64,000 nt of DNA from Aplectana chamaeleonis. Taxonomy: Eukaryota > Nematoda > Chromadorea > Rhabditida > Cosmocercidae. The notes below the pieces were generated by a model. The model was not told where the DNA came from. It did no database searches and saw nothing but the letters and a program-made list of their open reading frames with translations. Of the stretch, positions 10,988-21,477 are shown piece by piece. The position numbers and the translations under genes are program-made. Location of the stretch: contig JAPDOI010001558.1 of the NCBI GenBank assembly GCA_029168955.1, forward strand, positions 1 to 64,000, written 5' to 3'. Each line of letters begins with the position of its first letter. Position 1 is the first letter of the stretch.

Positions 10988-11524
10988 AGGCAGTGGTCGC
11001 GCTCAAATATGCTCGTCTTCTTTTTCCTCTCTGGACCCCTTTTCTGGGTATAGAGTAGTAGAACTTCCAAGAAAAAAGTGCAAAAAAACGCTGTTCTAGG
11101 CCAAATTTGAAGCCTAAACTTCCTTGCCTTTTGATGGTGGATGAGTCCACCCCACATCATCGGCATCGATGATCTCTAGTATCAAGAACATCAGCTGGCT
11201 TGAAATTGAGTTTCAATCAATTAACCTTCGATTTATGTACACATCTAGTCAAAACATTGACTGAAGTGCTTGCTTTCATTGTTCAACTGTTTTATTAGAT
11301 AAATTTGTACTTATTTCTTCCTCTGAACGTCGATGGTTTTCAACTGCCGGGCATGAGACTGTGATCTTTCTGTGCACGTGTGCACGAACTGGAAGTTTAG
11401 GGTTTTAATAACTCTAATTCTAGCCCGTTTTTCTCCGCGCTACCTTCATAGTTTTTGAGGTGTTTTCGATCTGAGCTGATTTATGTAATTTTTTCAATAA
11501 CGTTTTTCGTCGTGACCACTGCCT
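10988..11524 (+). mobile_element. TTAA element family A, copy 2
   Basis: A 537-bp element with ends AGGCAGTGGTCGCG and CGTCGTGACCACTGCCT, flanked by TTGA (10984-10987) and TTAA (11525-11528). It matches copies at 31.6 and 61.5 kb in the same orientation. It is the first link of a four-part chain ending at 12671. Confidence 0.9.
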
Positions 11525-11528
11525 TTAA

Positions 11529-11621
11529 TGCGTTTCTCTTCGTAATTTCGATAAGACTTGGGCGCCAGCGTATTGTTTTGAGTGCAACACTCGGGAACGA
11601 AGGTCATCGTGAGCACTGCCT
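11529..11621. mobile_element. TTAA element right-end fragment
   Basis: About 90 bp ending GGTCATCGTGAGCACTGCCT before TTAA. It resembles the right end of 5220-5667. Its left part is missing, as expected if family A inserted within it or it was truncated. Confidence 0.6.
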
Positions 11622-11625
11622 TTAA

Positions 11626-12099
11626 AGACACAGTCCGAACTCGGAACCGTTATTCAGTTTTTCTGCTCAGTTCAGAGAGAATTCCGGGCTGATCACATTA
11701 TTGTCTCTAGATTCGCTCAGAGCCCACTACGAACGGAGTTATGGCCCCTCAAAGATTGTAAATTTGAACAATGAGAAATTCGTGGACGAGTTGTCTCGGT
11801 CCTGTTTTCCCTCGTCGCTCGCAGCCATCGCACTGGAGACCACACTGTAAAAGTAAACCGATAACAAATGGAAGAACGTATATTTTGATCAAATCCATGG
11901 CGCGTCTTGTCTCTATTGAGACCGAAACCCCTGAAGTGGGCGGAGCGAATGCTGATTCGGGGGGGGGGGGTGAGGAAGGAATGGGTGCTCGATTTTGTTC
12001 GTCTATTCGGAAGAGTTGAGACTCAGCGTTTTGCAGGGTTGCTACACACACCGACTGGACCATAACACCAAATTTTGTCGACGAGCTTGGACTGTGCCT
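11626..12099. mobile_element. TTAA element, family D-like
   Basis: A 474-bp element between TTAA at 11622-11625 and TTAA at 12100-12103. The ends are AGACACAGTCCGAACTCGG and GAGCTTGGACTGTGCCT, a relative of families at 19032 and 29916. The interior holds a 10-base G run near 11960. Confidence 0.8.
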
Positions 12100-12103
12100 T
12101 TAA

Positions 12104-12671
12104 AGGCACCGTGCGCGCTGAAAACCGAATTCCTGTTTTTGTGTTAAATCGTTCGAGTGGGCCTTGATTAGGCCATTCACGAAGTCTGTAGTCTTAAAAT
12201 CCAACCAAAATGGAGTTATCTCCAGTTGAAAACGTCTTTCATGGTTTGGGGGTTGGCCTTTGGGTCGATCATCTGTTACGTCCGTTCACCTAATGGGAAA
12301 CGAAAGGGATTGATTAAAAAGTGATACAGTAAAAATGCGTGGAAGTTAATGAAATACATCATATGATTACGTCATGTACGCCTTTTCTGCACATATCGGA
12401 CAACCTTTTCTCGCTTGAAAACCAGCTGAAAGAAAGATTAACGGGATTCGATCTGGAGATCGTAGGTCAAAACAGCGATTCGTAGCGATCAACTCTTCCA
12501 CTCTCATGCGTCGATTGGTTGAATCTGGTCTGAAAACGAAGTAACAGGGGTCCGGAAAAGCAGTTTTCAGTAACTTTTTAGCGGTTTTTTGAATGTGGCT
12601 GTTGTGTACGGTACTAAAGCTTCCTAAATATAGTGAAAGCTCAGAAACAAATTTCATCGCGAACGATGCCT
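12104..12671. mobile_element. TTAA element, distinct family, last link of chain
   Basis: A 568-bp element that shares its left TTAA with the preceding element and ends ATCGCGAACGATGCCT before TTAA (12672-12675). The left end is AGGCACCGTGCGCGC. It is non-coding; the 96-residue minus-strand ORF inside has no domain. Confidence 0.75.
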
Positions 12672-12779
12672 TTAAATGAATTTTATGCCGACTTGTGCTT
12701 ACTCAGATCATACCCATTATCGACTGATTGTTGCTGTGCCTACACAGTTTATGTGTGAATAGCTGAGGACTGCAGACCG

Positions 12780-13078
12780 GGGTGTCGGTGGTGTAATGGT
12801 AACACTCTCGCTCGGAAACGTGCAATGCAGGCTCAAGTCAGGCTACGGCGCGAGGTGTGATACAACCCAACAAAACCAAATCCTCTCCAGCCGCTTCGCG
12901 GATGGAGCGACTGGTCCGACCCCTAACCGAATCAAGCGATTTGCTTAGCCCGCCCCTGTGAAAAAGTGATGGCTACATGACAGAGGGGGAGGTTCTCACT
13001 GTAAATTTTATAGTGAACGACTTTCTTAGATCAAGACTACATCAAGACCTAATAATGCAATAAATGAATGTTTCCTAC
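12780..13078 (+). mobile_element. Candidate tRNA-derived SINE
   Basis: The head resembles a tRNA 5' half: a box A-like TGGTGTAATGGTAACAC with a GTGT/ACAC D stem, then a decayed box B-like GGCTCAAGTC about 30 bp on. The body has a CCGCTTCGCGG hairpin. The 3' end is ...TAATAATGCAATAAATGAATG, similar in kind to CR1-type tails. A single copy; no target duplication could be identified by eye. GTCGGACC-type sequence near 50.79 kb may be distantly related. Confidence 0.45.
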
Positions 13079-13904
13079 GAAAGCGGAGAAAAAACAACTC
13101 TCCCGCGACAATGACACCAAATGTTTTTTTTTTTGTATTTCTTGAACAAATGCATGCGCCATACACGAAAAACATAGAACTCGAGGAGTATTTCAGCATG
13201 AAAATTGAAATCGGTCACTTAATAAAAATTTTAATTTTTGAATAAAATTTTTTTGAACTGTTCATTTTTTGTGCATTTCTGTACACTGGCTGATTCTGCA
13301 CATGATTTATTCGTGTGAGGAGAAAAAAACGAAGATTGCAAAGCGAATTCCTTACGTGGTTGTTGAAATGCGCTCTGATACCTACCTTTTTTGAATGGGA
13401 AATCAAACGATTAACCCGATTTCAAGGCGCGATTTCCATTTAACTACTAATACCTGATTTCTTTTCGAAGTTTTGCAATTTATCTCAGAATAAGTCACTA
13501 ATATAGAAGAACGTCGGGATTTTGCCACATTAAAATCCATAAATTGTTAGGAAAAATGACTGTTTCATGAACTTTTTATTAATTTTTTTCGCTGTCAAAA
13601 TGTTTCAGAAGAAACACAGAGGATAACAAATGGCATATGAATGTGCTAAATACGAGAAAACGTCAAGAAATCCACTTATAACAACACTTAAACGCCAGCC
13701 CCATTTGGACACAAGGGACACTGGATGGCTACCGTAACCCAAAATCTTCCACTGTGTTCCATTTTGAAATTTTATACATTCAGTAGATCGCATTTTTCAT
13801 GCTGATTCCGAATTTGGCTTCCATTTTCCGATTGGACCACTCTGAAGCGAGTTATTCAAAAACGACGCCAAACGGCGCGCTCCGGCGCTCTAGCGCGCCC
13901 AATG
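13079..13904. other. Unassigned AT-rich stretch
   Basis: Poly-T, AT-rich DNA with short minus-strand ORFs (13215-13406, 13605-13793) that show no domain. No repeat relative was found in the window. Confidence 0.4.
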
Positions 13905-14410
13905 ATCAAAAGATAGGGGCGGTATTGTAGGTGCGGTTTCGGACATGAAAACCACATCAAGTCATTAGCGGTTTAGATTTTTTGGTTTAGAAAAAAACGC
14001 ACCCGAAATTTCATGGACGCAGCTCTAAGCCGAACAGCGCTACATAGGAAGGGGTCCATGAAAAAATCGATAGCTGTGAAATATTTACAAGTATTTAACG
14101 AAATTTGAATAACGGAGTTTCGCGTTGCTACAACGTGCGAAAAACCTGGTCACGGGCCTAAGTAATCAATTTCAATCTTTCAACCGGGTAAAACGGGTTA
14201 AGACTCCATTTTTAGGTGTGATACAATCGATTGTATCACACCTAAAAATTTGTCTTCGAAAAAAGTTTTTAACCGGCTAAAAGAATGCAATTGATTACTC
14301 GGGCTTGTGAATAGCTTTTCCGCACGTTGCAGCAACGCGAAACTCCCGAATTCAAATTTCGTTAAAGCCTCAAGCCCTGTCTGATATCTGAGTTCTGCGT
14401 TCGACACAGC
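13905..14410. mobile_element. Element K, foldback-bearing repeat
   Basis: The left part (ATGAAAACCACAT... to CATGGACGCAGCTCTAAGCC) recurs at 51355-51605, and the part from AGCCGAACAGCGCTACATAGG onward recurs at 52796-53010. Positions 14094-14366 form an imperfect inverted repeat around a perfect palindrome. The CTAA at 14032-14035 is the counterpart of the TTAA target hit in the 51.6-kb copy, so this copy serves as an empty site. Confidence 0.75.
14209..14248. repeat. Perfect 40-bp palindrome
   Basis: TTTTTAGGTGTGATACAATC is followed without spacer by its exact complement. It is the centre of the inverted repeat 14094-14366 in element K. The copy at about 52983-53002 keeps only the left half with one change. 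Confidence 0.97.
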
Positions 14411-14773
14411 TACCTTAAGAAATCTCCTTAATTCATTCTCCCCCCAGTAAGACAGTTGTTATTGCGAGTTTTCTGAGATAAACATATGGGAAATCGATGT
14501 TGATTCATGATTCATAGAGTGGGCAAAAGGCGAACTTCATTTATCTTCATGTATCTGCGGTTATGATCAAGGTAGAATTTGACTCATAGACAGTATAAGG
14601 TAGCCGTTCCGTGGTGTTTGAATTCAAAATGCATTGATAGTCGAAATACTAATCATCGTATTTTTTATGCGCTGCTAGCACAAGGTATTTCAACTATCCT
14701 CTTTTCGATGGACGTACCATGGGGTTTCCCTCGCTACATCTGCATAAGGTGAGATTCCGCTCTATTCGCTCTC
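14411..14773. other. Unassigned spacer
   Basis: No repeat relative, ORF with a domain, or structure was recognised. Confidence 0.4.
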
Positions 14774-15333
14774 ATGGTTCCGCATGCTTTGGCGCATGGT
14801 TCTCATTCAACCCCCTCCCCGCCTATCGTAAGGTTCCGCTTGCTTGGTATTAACCTTCGCTTGTTTAGCGTTAGCTTCTGCTTGCTTTGCGTTAGCTTCC
14901 ACTCGCTCAGTGTTAGTTCCTACTTGCTTCGCGTTTGCTTCCGCTCGCATCGGTGCATGGTTCAACGCTTCCCCTGCCTAAAACAAGGTTCTGCTTGCTC
15001 AGCGTTAGCTTCTACTTGCTCCGCGTTAGCTTCCACTCGCTTTGGTGCATGGTTCCACTCGTTCCCCTACCTAGCGTAAGGTTCTGCTTGCTTGGCGTTA
15101 GCTTCTGCTCGCTTCGGTGCATGGTTCCACTCGTTCCCCTGCCTAACGTAAGATTCTGCTTGCTCAGCGTTAGCTTCTACTTGCTTCGCGTTTGCTTCCA
15201 CTCGCTTTGGTGCATGGTTCCACTCGTTCCCCTACCTAACGTAAGGTTCTGCTTGCTTGGCGTTAGCTTCTGCTTGCCTCGCGTGTTAGCTTCTGCTTGC
15301 TTCGCGTTCGGTACGGGGACAATCCGTTACTAG
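14774..15333. repeat. Degenerate minisatellite, GCTTCTGCTTGCTTCGCGTTA type
   Basis: A basic unit of about 21 bp (TTAGCTTCTGCTTGCTTCGCG) alternates with GGTGCATGGTTCCACTCGTT-CCCC blocks, giving a higher-order period of roughly 70-120 bp. The ORFs through it (LASACLALALA-type or LLSVSFYLLRV-type) change frame between blocks and reflect the repeat. Next to it at 15340-15375 lies the inverted MYSELLKQAVNT segment shared with 7689. Confidence 0.85.
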
Positions 15334-15489
15334 CGGATTGCGTGTTAACAGCTTGTTTCAAAAGTTCTGAGTACATGTTTTCCGACGAAAGTCGAAAAGA
15401 TTCATCAAGCATGCATTGCCCTCGACTCATTGACAAAGAAGGCACTATTAGCCCAAATGGCCATACCGATCGAAACGTACTTTTCTAGA

Positions 15490-16446
15490 ATCATTTTTTC
15501 GACTTAGAGTTCGGATATGCCCTTCGCAGCTGCCAAGAATTACACTGAAAAAAGTTATAGACGTTTTTTCTCTGGTTTTCGTACATTTTGTCCCTCCAAG
15601 AAGAGCATTAATTCTACGAAAAACCTGAAACGGACCCTATAATCGTGTTCAGCACCCGAAACAACTTCTTTAGGCAAAGTTTGGGTGAAAGCACATTTTC
15701 CGAGCCTTCTGTTAACTTATAACGTTTTGGACTTACCCGGATTTTCGATTCAGCGTTCAATTATATCAATTACGGTGTACAGGAAGCGTTGAAGAAAAAT
15801 ATCCCAGATTTGACTTAAAATTTGCCCTGGGGGTCATTTGGAGTGCTCAACACTAATGTCAGCTTATCATCTGCATCTGCGTAAACGAGATCTATTATCG
15901 CTGGTATCGCTAAGGCATCTGTGCGAAACTGTGCTGTATTCCGCCCCAATCTAGTTGTTTCAAGAGGACAAGAGCTTGAAGGCATCATACGCGCGGAAAA
16001 CCATAAATTATTTTCCTACGTTTTTGTGAAGCTTGGCTTCTCTAGTGAATGAAATTGCCGGAAGGACCCTTGAAAACCCTTCATTCCTAAGGGAAAACCT
16101 ACCTGAGCAAAACGTAAAAGTGAATTTGAGTATAACGTCAAAATCCTTTCCGAAGTTTTTCGACACTCAGAGACCTGGTCACCGTAATTTTTGAAGTTTT
16201 CCTGCTTGTGAAGTTTGTGCTACAGTTTTTTTTGTTGTTCGACAGTCGCATCAACATTTCGTGAAAAAAAAGGCTAGATGACCGACCCAGAAGTGCTGGA
16301 CGATCGACCTTACAGCTGTTTTCAGGTGGCCCTAGCTTTTACAGGGCGCATTTTCAGAGCTTCTGGTTTCGTGGGTGCTGCCAGCTAGCCCAACTGTTTG
16401 GTTGTACACAAAAAATTGAAAGTGATATCCAGCGCGCAAGATGCCT
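15490..16446. repeat. Repeat family P region
   Basis: Positions about 15600-15860 (GGGTGAAAGCACATTTTCC, TAACGTTTTGGACTT, TTGGAGTGCTCAACAC) match 24190-24490 and, more weakly, 16490-16640. The rest to 16446 is unassigned. GATGCCTTTAA at 16442-16450 is the right end of some TTAA element whose left end I could not find. Confidence 0.5.
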
Positions 16447-16450
16447 TTAA

Positions 16451-16668
16451 GACAGTCCTTTTTTGTACATTTTGTACCTTCCCAAACGTGCACTCAGCTT
16501 TGTAAAAATTTTCAACGGGCCCCATAATCGTGTTCAGCGCCCAGAATAAACCCCACGGACAACTTCCTCACCATGTTTTGTCGCACTTGTGTTCCTACTC
16601 TTCTCAGGGAATCTATAGCTTACGTTTTAGCCAAAAAACGGGCAAATTTTACATAGTGAACACTGCCT
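16451..16668. mobile_element. Short TTAA element (218 bp)
   Basis: It lies between TTAA at 16447-16450 and 16669-16672 and ends in CATAGTGAACACTGCCT. The left end GACAGTCC is decayed. Its interior contains a family P-like segment, so it may be a deletion derivative. Confidence 0.6.
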
Positions 16669-16919
16669 TTAACATTTAATTTCATTACGCCTTCAATTTA
16701 ACACATCTTTTTTATTCCTCTATACCACCAATTCCATAATGGCGTGCGCACGTATCTCACTCAAGACCGCAAGAGTAGAACATAATTTCTTTCAGGATCC
16801 GAAAGAACCTGTGTAGTGTGTGGCCTTCTTTGAGTTTGCATTCTTTGAAAATGCTTCTATTCCGAAATCCGAGAGAGCGCCTTTGATCTATACAATACTG
16901 TACAAAAAATGTGAAAAAA
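16669..16919. other. Unassigned spacer
   Basis: Nothing recognised. Confidence 0.35.
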
Positions 16920-17160
16920 GTCGGTAGTGAGGCGAGATATTTGAATAATTCGTATTCGAATGATTCGAATAATTCGTATATTCGGGAGTTAATTTTTCGG
17001 ATATTTTGTTTATTTGACTATTCGAAAAACTCAATGTTTTGAATAATTCATTCATTCGACTATTCGGAGAAGTCAATGTTTCGAATAATTCGTTTATTCG
17101 ATTATTCGAAAGAGTAAAATTTTTGAAATATTCGTTTTTTTTTTTCAAAAAAATTATTAG
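16920..17160. repeat. TTCGAAT-rich repeat block
   Basis: Dense ATTCGAATAATTCG-type words recur at spacings of about 15-50 bp. Because TTCGAA is self-complementary the block has hairpin potential. Similar blocks lie at 41330-41515, 43386-43860 and 44450-44605. The 86-residue minus ORF (NELFETL-type repeats) follows from the repeat. Confidence 0.8.
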
Positions 17161-17540
17161 TTTGATATACTCTACTTCCCACCAGGGGGCAATTTCGAGC
17201 TGAAAACAGGACCTTTGTCGCCTTGCTTCAGGGTGATACTAGGCAGCCAGGAGGGTGAATCCATACTCTACGTCCGAAAATTGTTTATTAAAAGTACATT
17301 TCATCCAAAATGGCCACTGCAACTAGAGATTGTTCTCTTGTAAGAGGAGGAAATGAAGTATGTGCAAGCTGATAATTATATGAACAGAAACAGCTTCATT
17401 TCAATGGCATTACTCGAATTGAGAATAAGGCAGCTTGTGATCTAAAAGCAGTAACATGTGTGTTCCACTCTCGCGATAAAATAGCGGGATGCGTGCAGAA
17501 TTGATCGAAGAAAGTACGTTATACTAGATTACCGAAGAAT
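17161..17540. other. Unassigned spacer
   Basis: No ORF with a domain or repeat relative was recognised. Confidence 0.35.
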
Positions 17541-18071
17541 TTCGGCGAGAAAAAAAGGCTGGATTTCTCAGGCAGAAATACTGCAAAATTCCAACAATTT
17601 TGAGTTTATATCTAAAAGTTTCGGAAATATTGAGCTCCATTTTCAGCCCATCGTGACCCTTTCATGGGAAGAATGTCTGACAAAATAGAAACTTTTTGGG
17701 GTTTACTTAATATTTTTCAGCCTATGTGAGTAGTGGAGAATTCTGCCAGATAACTAGAAAAGTCTGCCAGATCACGAGAGAAATCTGGCAGAATACGGGA
17801 AAATTCTGTCAGAGGAGGGCAACATCTTCTCATAATCTGGCAGATACTTCTCGCAATCTGACAGAAATTCTCGTAATCTGGCAGAATTTTCTTGTATTCT
17901 CCAGTTTGTATACGGGAGTATTCTGCCAGATTACTAGGAAATTCTGTCAGATCACGAATGAGATCTGCCAGAATACGGGAGAAATCTGTCAGAGGAGGGC
18001 AACATCGTCTCGTAATCTGACAGATTTTTTTCGTATTCTTTCAGAATTTTCCCGTAATGGTCTGGCCTGAG
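17541..18071. mobile_element. Element I, CCAGATTAC repeat body and GGCCTGAG end
   Basis: From 17740 to 18060 the motif TCTGCCAGATTACNAGA occurs many times in both orientations. Two units of about 170 bp, each containing CAGAGGAGGGCAACATC, are in tandem. The region ends GGCCTGAG at 18064-18071, complementary to the CTCAGGCC at 5743. The sequence after it is the interior of a family H element. The left boundary at about 17541 is a guess. Confidence 0.6.
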
Positions 18072-18426
18072 ACCAAAAATGCGCAGAAACGGCTTGAAAT
18101 GCCCTTAAGTGTCTTATTTCAGTGACATTAATATCTAGCCTGGAATAGTTTTCCGGTTGGATGAAAATGTTCACGGTGGTTGTCTGTGGTCCGAAGTAAA
18201 GGACGGAGCAGTAAAGAGTAGAGAATCGCAAGGGACGGGCCCACGAAGGATTTCATTGTCACAACAAACAGTTCCAGCGAGAGTAAAAAGGTGGGGTGAG
18301 AGTAAAGGATTAGTTGTCTTTCTAAGGCGTTTTTCTCGATTTCTTCGTCATTTCAAATCTACCCGGAAGCCAGACAATCGATTTAGCCATTAATGTCGAA
18401 AACGAAGATTATCATGAACACTGCCT
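18072..18426 (+). mobile_element. TTAA element family H, right part
   Basis: From ACCAAAAATGCGCAGAAACG to CATGAACACTGCCT it matches the right two thirds of 34725-35208 and ends at TTAA (18427-18430). Its left third is not adjacent; element I sits at the junction. Confidence 0.75.
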
Positions 18427-18439
18427 TTAAGCCAGATTA

Positions 18440-18995
18440 CTACGAACCCCGGTCTTTATCACCAAAACTGAACCAGGTACGATTTGACATTATTATCATT
18501 ATTGAAATTTTTACCATTCAAAGAGTTTTGCAAAGATCGAAATAAAAAGTAATCAGATGGTGCAAAGTCAGGAGTATATGGTGAATGTGAAAAAAAACCC
18601 AACCATGCTCCTATAATTTTGCCGAGTGAATAAAAATGTGTGTGGCTTTGCATTGTCATGGTGAAATAAATCACCTTTTTGATTTGTCAATTCGTCGCTT
18701 GGTTGGGATGTTTTGCCACATCCCAACCAAATAGTTCCGACCTAGCACCATCTGATTACTTTTTATTTCGATCTTTGCAAAACTCTTTAAATGGAAAAAA
18801 TTTCAATAATGATAATGATGTCAAATCGTACCTGGTTCGGTGTTTTGCTGATAAAAACCGGAAGTTTTATGAACGTTCAGATTGGGCATTACATTACAGA
18901 ATAAAGCTATCTGGTTTCATGAAAAAATTGTCTTTTATTTTTGATTATTCTTTTGCAAAACAAGGTTGTTTGATGGCATGACTTTATTTTCGGCC
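18440..18995. pseudogene. Head-to-head mariner transposase C-terminal fragments
   Basis: Both strands read the same mariner C-terminal segment. 18459-18674 minus has SPYTPDFAPSDYFLFRSLQN and 18679-18981 plus has SSDLAPSDYFLFRSLQN. The APSD aspartate is the third catalytic residue of DD34D mariners. The two copies face each other as an inverted repeat (about 18462-18570 and 18746-18875), separated by about 175 bp that includes the extra WLGCFATSQPN segment. Only the last quarter of a transposase is present and no element ends could be found, so this is a rearranged remnant. Confidence 0.8.
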
Positions 18996-19031
18996 TGACG
19001 TATCGCCTGACGTCTTCTTCAGAGGCCTTAA

Positions 19032-19508
19032 AGGCACAGTCCAAGCTCAGGTACGAAATCTGAGATTTCCACATAATTGTGAAGGTGACCCACCCCACAT
19101 AACACCTTCCAAGTGCGAGCTCTCGATTCCTCCGAATAAGCGAGATGTAGGAGGAAGCCACCCTGGGGCGCCCACACTCGGAAGCCACTTTGGCACGAAC
19201 CTTTTACGATCTTTCGGGCTCAACAATGGCAGGATGAGCGATGGTTTTAGAGCATTAGCCCCGTTCTTTCCTTCATTCTCAGCCTCTCTCTTTATTCAGG
19301 TCGGCTCGCATACATCGGTGGCAAATGACGGAAGTTACAAGCCCCGGACAACTCGTCCACCATGCTTCCGTAGCTAAATTGTTGAGGGACCATAACTCTG
19401 TTCACAAAAGGTCTTGTACGATTCCAGAGTCATCATTGAAATCAGCGTGGGACCGTTTTTAAAATAGGCTAAAAATTGTAAAAACGATTCTGAGGTTGGA
19501 CTGTGCCT
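19032..19508 (+). mobile_element. TTAA element family D
   Basis: A 477-bp element flanked by TTAA on both sides (19028-19031 and 19509-19512), with ends AGGCACAGTCCAAGCTC and GAGGTTGGACTGTGCCT. The interior GACGGAAGTTACAAGC...CGGACAACTCGTCCACC is shared with several other TTAA families. Close copies are at 29916-30383 and, partial, at 36823-37022. It is non-coding. Confidence 0.93.
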
Positions 19509-19532
19509 TTAAGGAGTGCTTCGAGCACTATA

Positions 19533-21128
19533 CAGTGCGTTTCAAAATTATAAAGGCACCCCAAAAAACGACATTTCCGCTCACAGGTCAGAGAATTTCG
19601 AGCCGAGACCAATTCCATTCAATTCAGCATAGCTGAAAACCTCAGCAAATTTACTTTTTGGAGAACACATTTTCCTACTTTTCAAGAAATATTCGCCAAC
19701 ATAAGATCCGACCGTTTCAAAATTATGAAGGCACCCCCTGCGGTGCTTCTTCATCTCCCCCAGTTTCAATCCTCCTGCACTCCACTGAAGAGGCAACACT
19801 TTCGTGTACCTCTCTGACATTATGCCTCGTGGATACAAACTTTCAAGTGAAGGAACAAGCCCAAGTAAAAGCTTTGCATCAGGCTGGCCATTCAAATCGC
19901 TTGATCGCCGCTCAGCTTGGGCGTTCTCCAAACTGCATTGATAGCTACGACAAGAATACAGGTTTCTACGGAAAAAATAAGAATGCCGGAAGTTAACAAG
20001 TGCTGTCTGATAAAGATGTCCGTCATATTCGGCGTTTCGTGTCCAATTCTACGAAATCAGCCAACCAGGTCTGGGGCGAGCTGGCTCTTCTTGCATCAAA
20101 GACTACGGTATGGAGGGCCGTAATTGACAGTCCTTTCATTGTTCGCCAGTCTATGAACAAGGCTTCAAAGCTGACTCATCTCCACAAATCCGGCCGACTC
20201 CAGTTTGCTCGTGAGAATATAAAACGGATTGGGAATCGATGAGTTATGTGGCACCCCTAGGTGCTTTTCCATTTTTGGCCGAATTTATCCAATCTTTATT
20301 TTCGGATCTTTTTTTCTGACAAAAATGAGTTCAATTTAGATGGCTCTGATGGTTTTCGTAGTTACTGGAGAGATCTCAGGAAGGAGCCGCTTATCTTCAG
20401 TAAGCACAACTTCGGCGGAGGGTCACTAATGGTTTGGTGGGCATTCGGCAGCACTGGCGTTCTCCAACCAGCTTTTGTTTCATGTCGAGTGGATTCCAAG
20501 GAATACCAGAAGTTGCTGGCTGACCGCCTCCTGCCATTTCTGAGAGGAGGTCGCCGTCATAAGTACGTTTTCATGCAGGACAACGCCTCGGTCCACAGCA
20601 GTCGGTCAACTGTCGACTGGCTTAACAGCAAGAATATCGCTTTTCTGAAGTAGCCACCTTGTAGTCCTGACCCAAACCCGATTGAGAACATCTGGGAGAT
20701 CATCGTTCGGCAGATATACTATAATGGCATACAGTATAACAACATCGGTGACCTCAAGAACGCCATTCTGAGGGCTTGAGACAATTTGGACCCCACTCTT
20801 TTAAAAAAGCTTACGGATAGTATGCCAAACCGCATTCTTGATATTATTGCTAATCATTGTAGACCAATCCGTTACTAATCTGTTGTTGCTTTTCATTTTT
20901 GTGAATAAAATTTTTGGCTTTCTATAGTGCCTTTATAATTTTGAAACGGTCTTATTTTGAGTTGTCTAATATTTCTTGAGAAAGTGTGATGAAATATTTT
21001 CGGAAATAAAGTTGATTGATGTTTTCGAATATGGTGAATCATAAGGAATCGGTCCCAGCTCGAAATTCCTCGTTATGCGAGCGGAATTTTCATTTACTGG
21101 GGTGCCTTTGTAATTTTGAAACGCACTG
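19533..21128 (+). mobile_element. Tc3-like Tc1/mariner transposon, inactive
   Basis: A 1596-bp element with inverted ends CAGTGCGTTTCAAAATTATA and its complement, flanked by TA on both sides (19531-19532 and 21129-21130). A second, internal pair of the same end motif lies at about 19711-19737 (CCGTTTCAAAATTATGAAGG) and 20930-20952. Long terminal repeats with an internal second binding site are known for Tc3. The single transposase between them is broken. An orphan end of the same type is at 33198-33226. Confidence 0.93.
19822..20878 (+). pseudogene. Tc3-like DD34E transposase, broken
   Basis: The N-terminal MPRG start at 19822 suits Tc3-type transposases. A frameshift follows within about 15 codons. 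The first helix-turn-helix reads QVKALHQAGHSNRLIAAQLG and the second lies around SANQVWGELALLASKTTVWR. Catalytic residues are visible: Asp in FSDKNEFNLDG, Asp in MQDNASVHSS, and Glu in PDPNPIENIW, with 34 residues between the last two. Within the main frame there are stops at 19994, 20240, 20258, 20651 and 20777. The protein would cut and paste the element at TA sites but cannot be made from this copy. Confidence 0.93.
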
Positions 21129-21130
21129 TA

Positions 21131-21462
21131 TTATTTGTGAATTACCCTACCAAGCGCCTTTTCCCCGGCAGCAGTTGTGAGTTGCTGTGAAGAGGCCACA
21201 CAGGCGCGTCCAAATAGGATTAGACCAACCCACCACGTCACTCCACAGTTGAGCCACTACCGTTGTGAGTAGACCAGTGTGCGCGAAAGAACGCTTCTGC
21301 GAAATGCCGAGGTTTGAAGAAAGGAGAACCTGGAGACTAATTGTCTTTTATTTTCTGAAAAAAACTTTGGGAATTACTCAATCGCCAACCAAATAAATAG
21401 CACAGTAGCACACTGTCGAGTGATCCATCATCACTTAATGCCAACTACCATTCAAGCATCGA
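21131..21462. other. Unassigned spacer
   Basis: No feature recognised between the Tc3-like element and the foldback that follows. Confidence 0.35.
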
Positions 21463-21477
21463 TAACTCTAAGAAAAC

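Noticed and set aside
14774..15333. Leu/Ser-rich ORFs as a membrane protein
   Set aside because: The hydrophobic pattern follows the minisatellite, and frames switch between units.
17726..18070. 114-residue FCQITRK-repeat protein
   Set aside because: The repeats alternate strand orientation at DNA level and lie within a mobile element.
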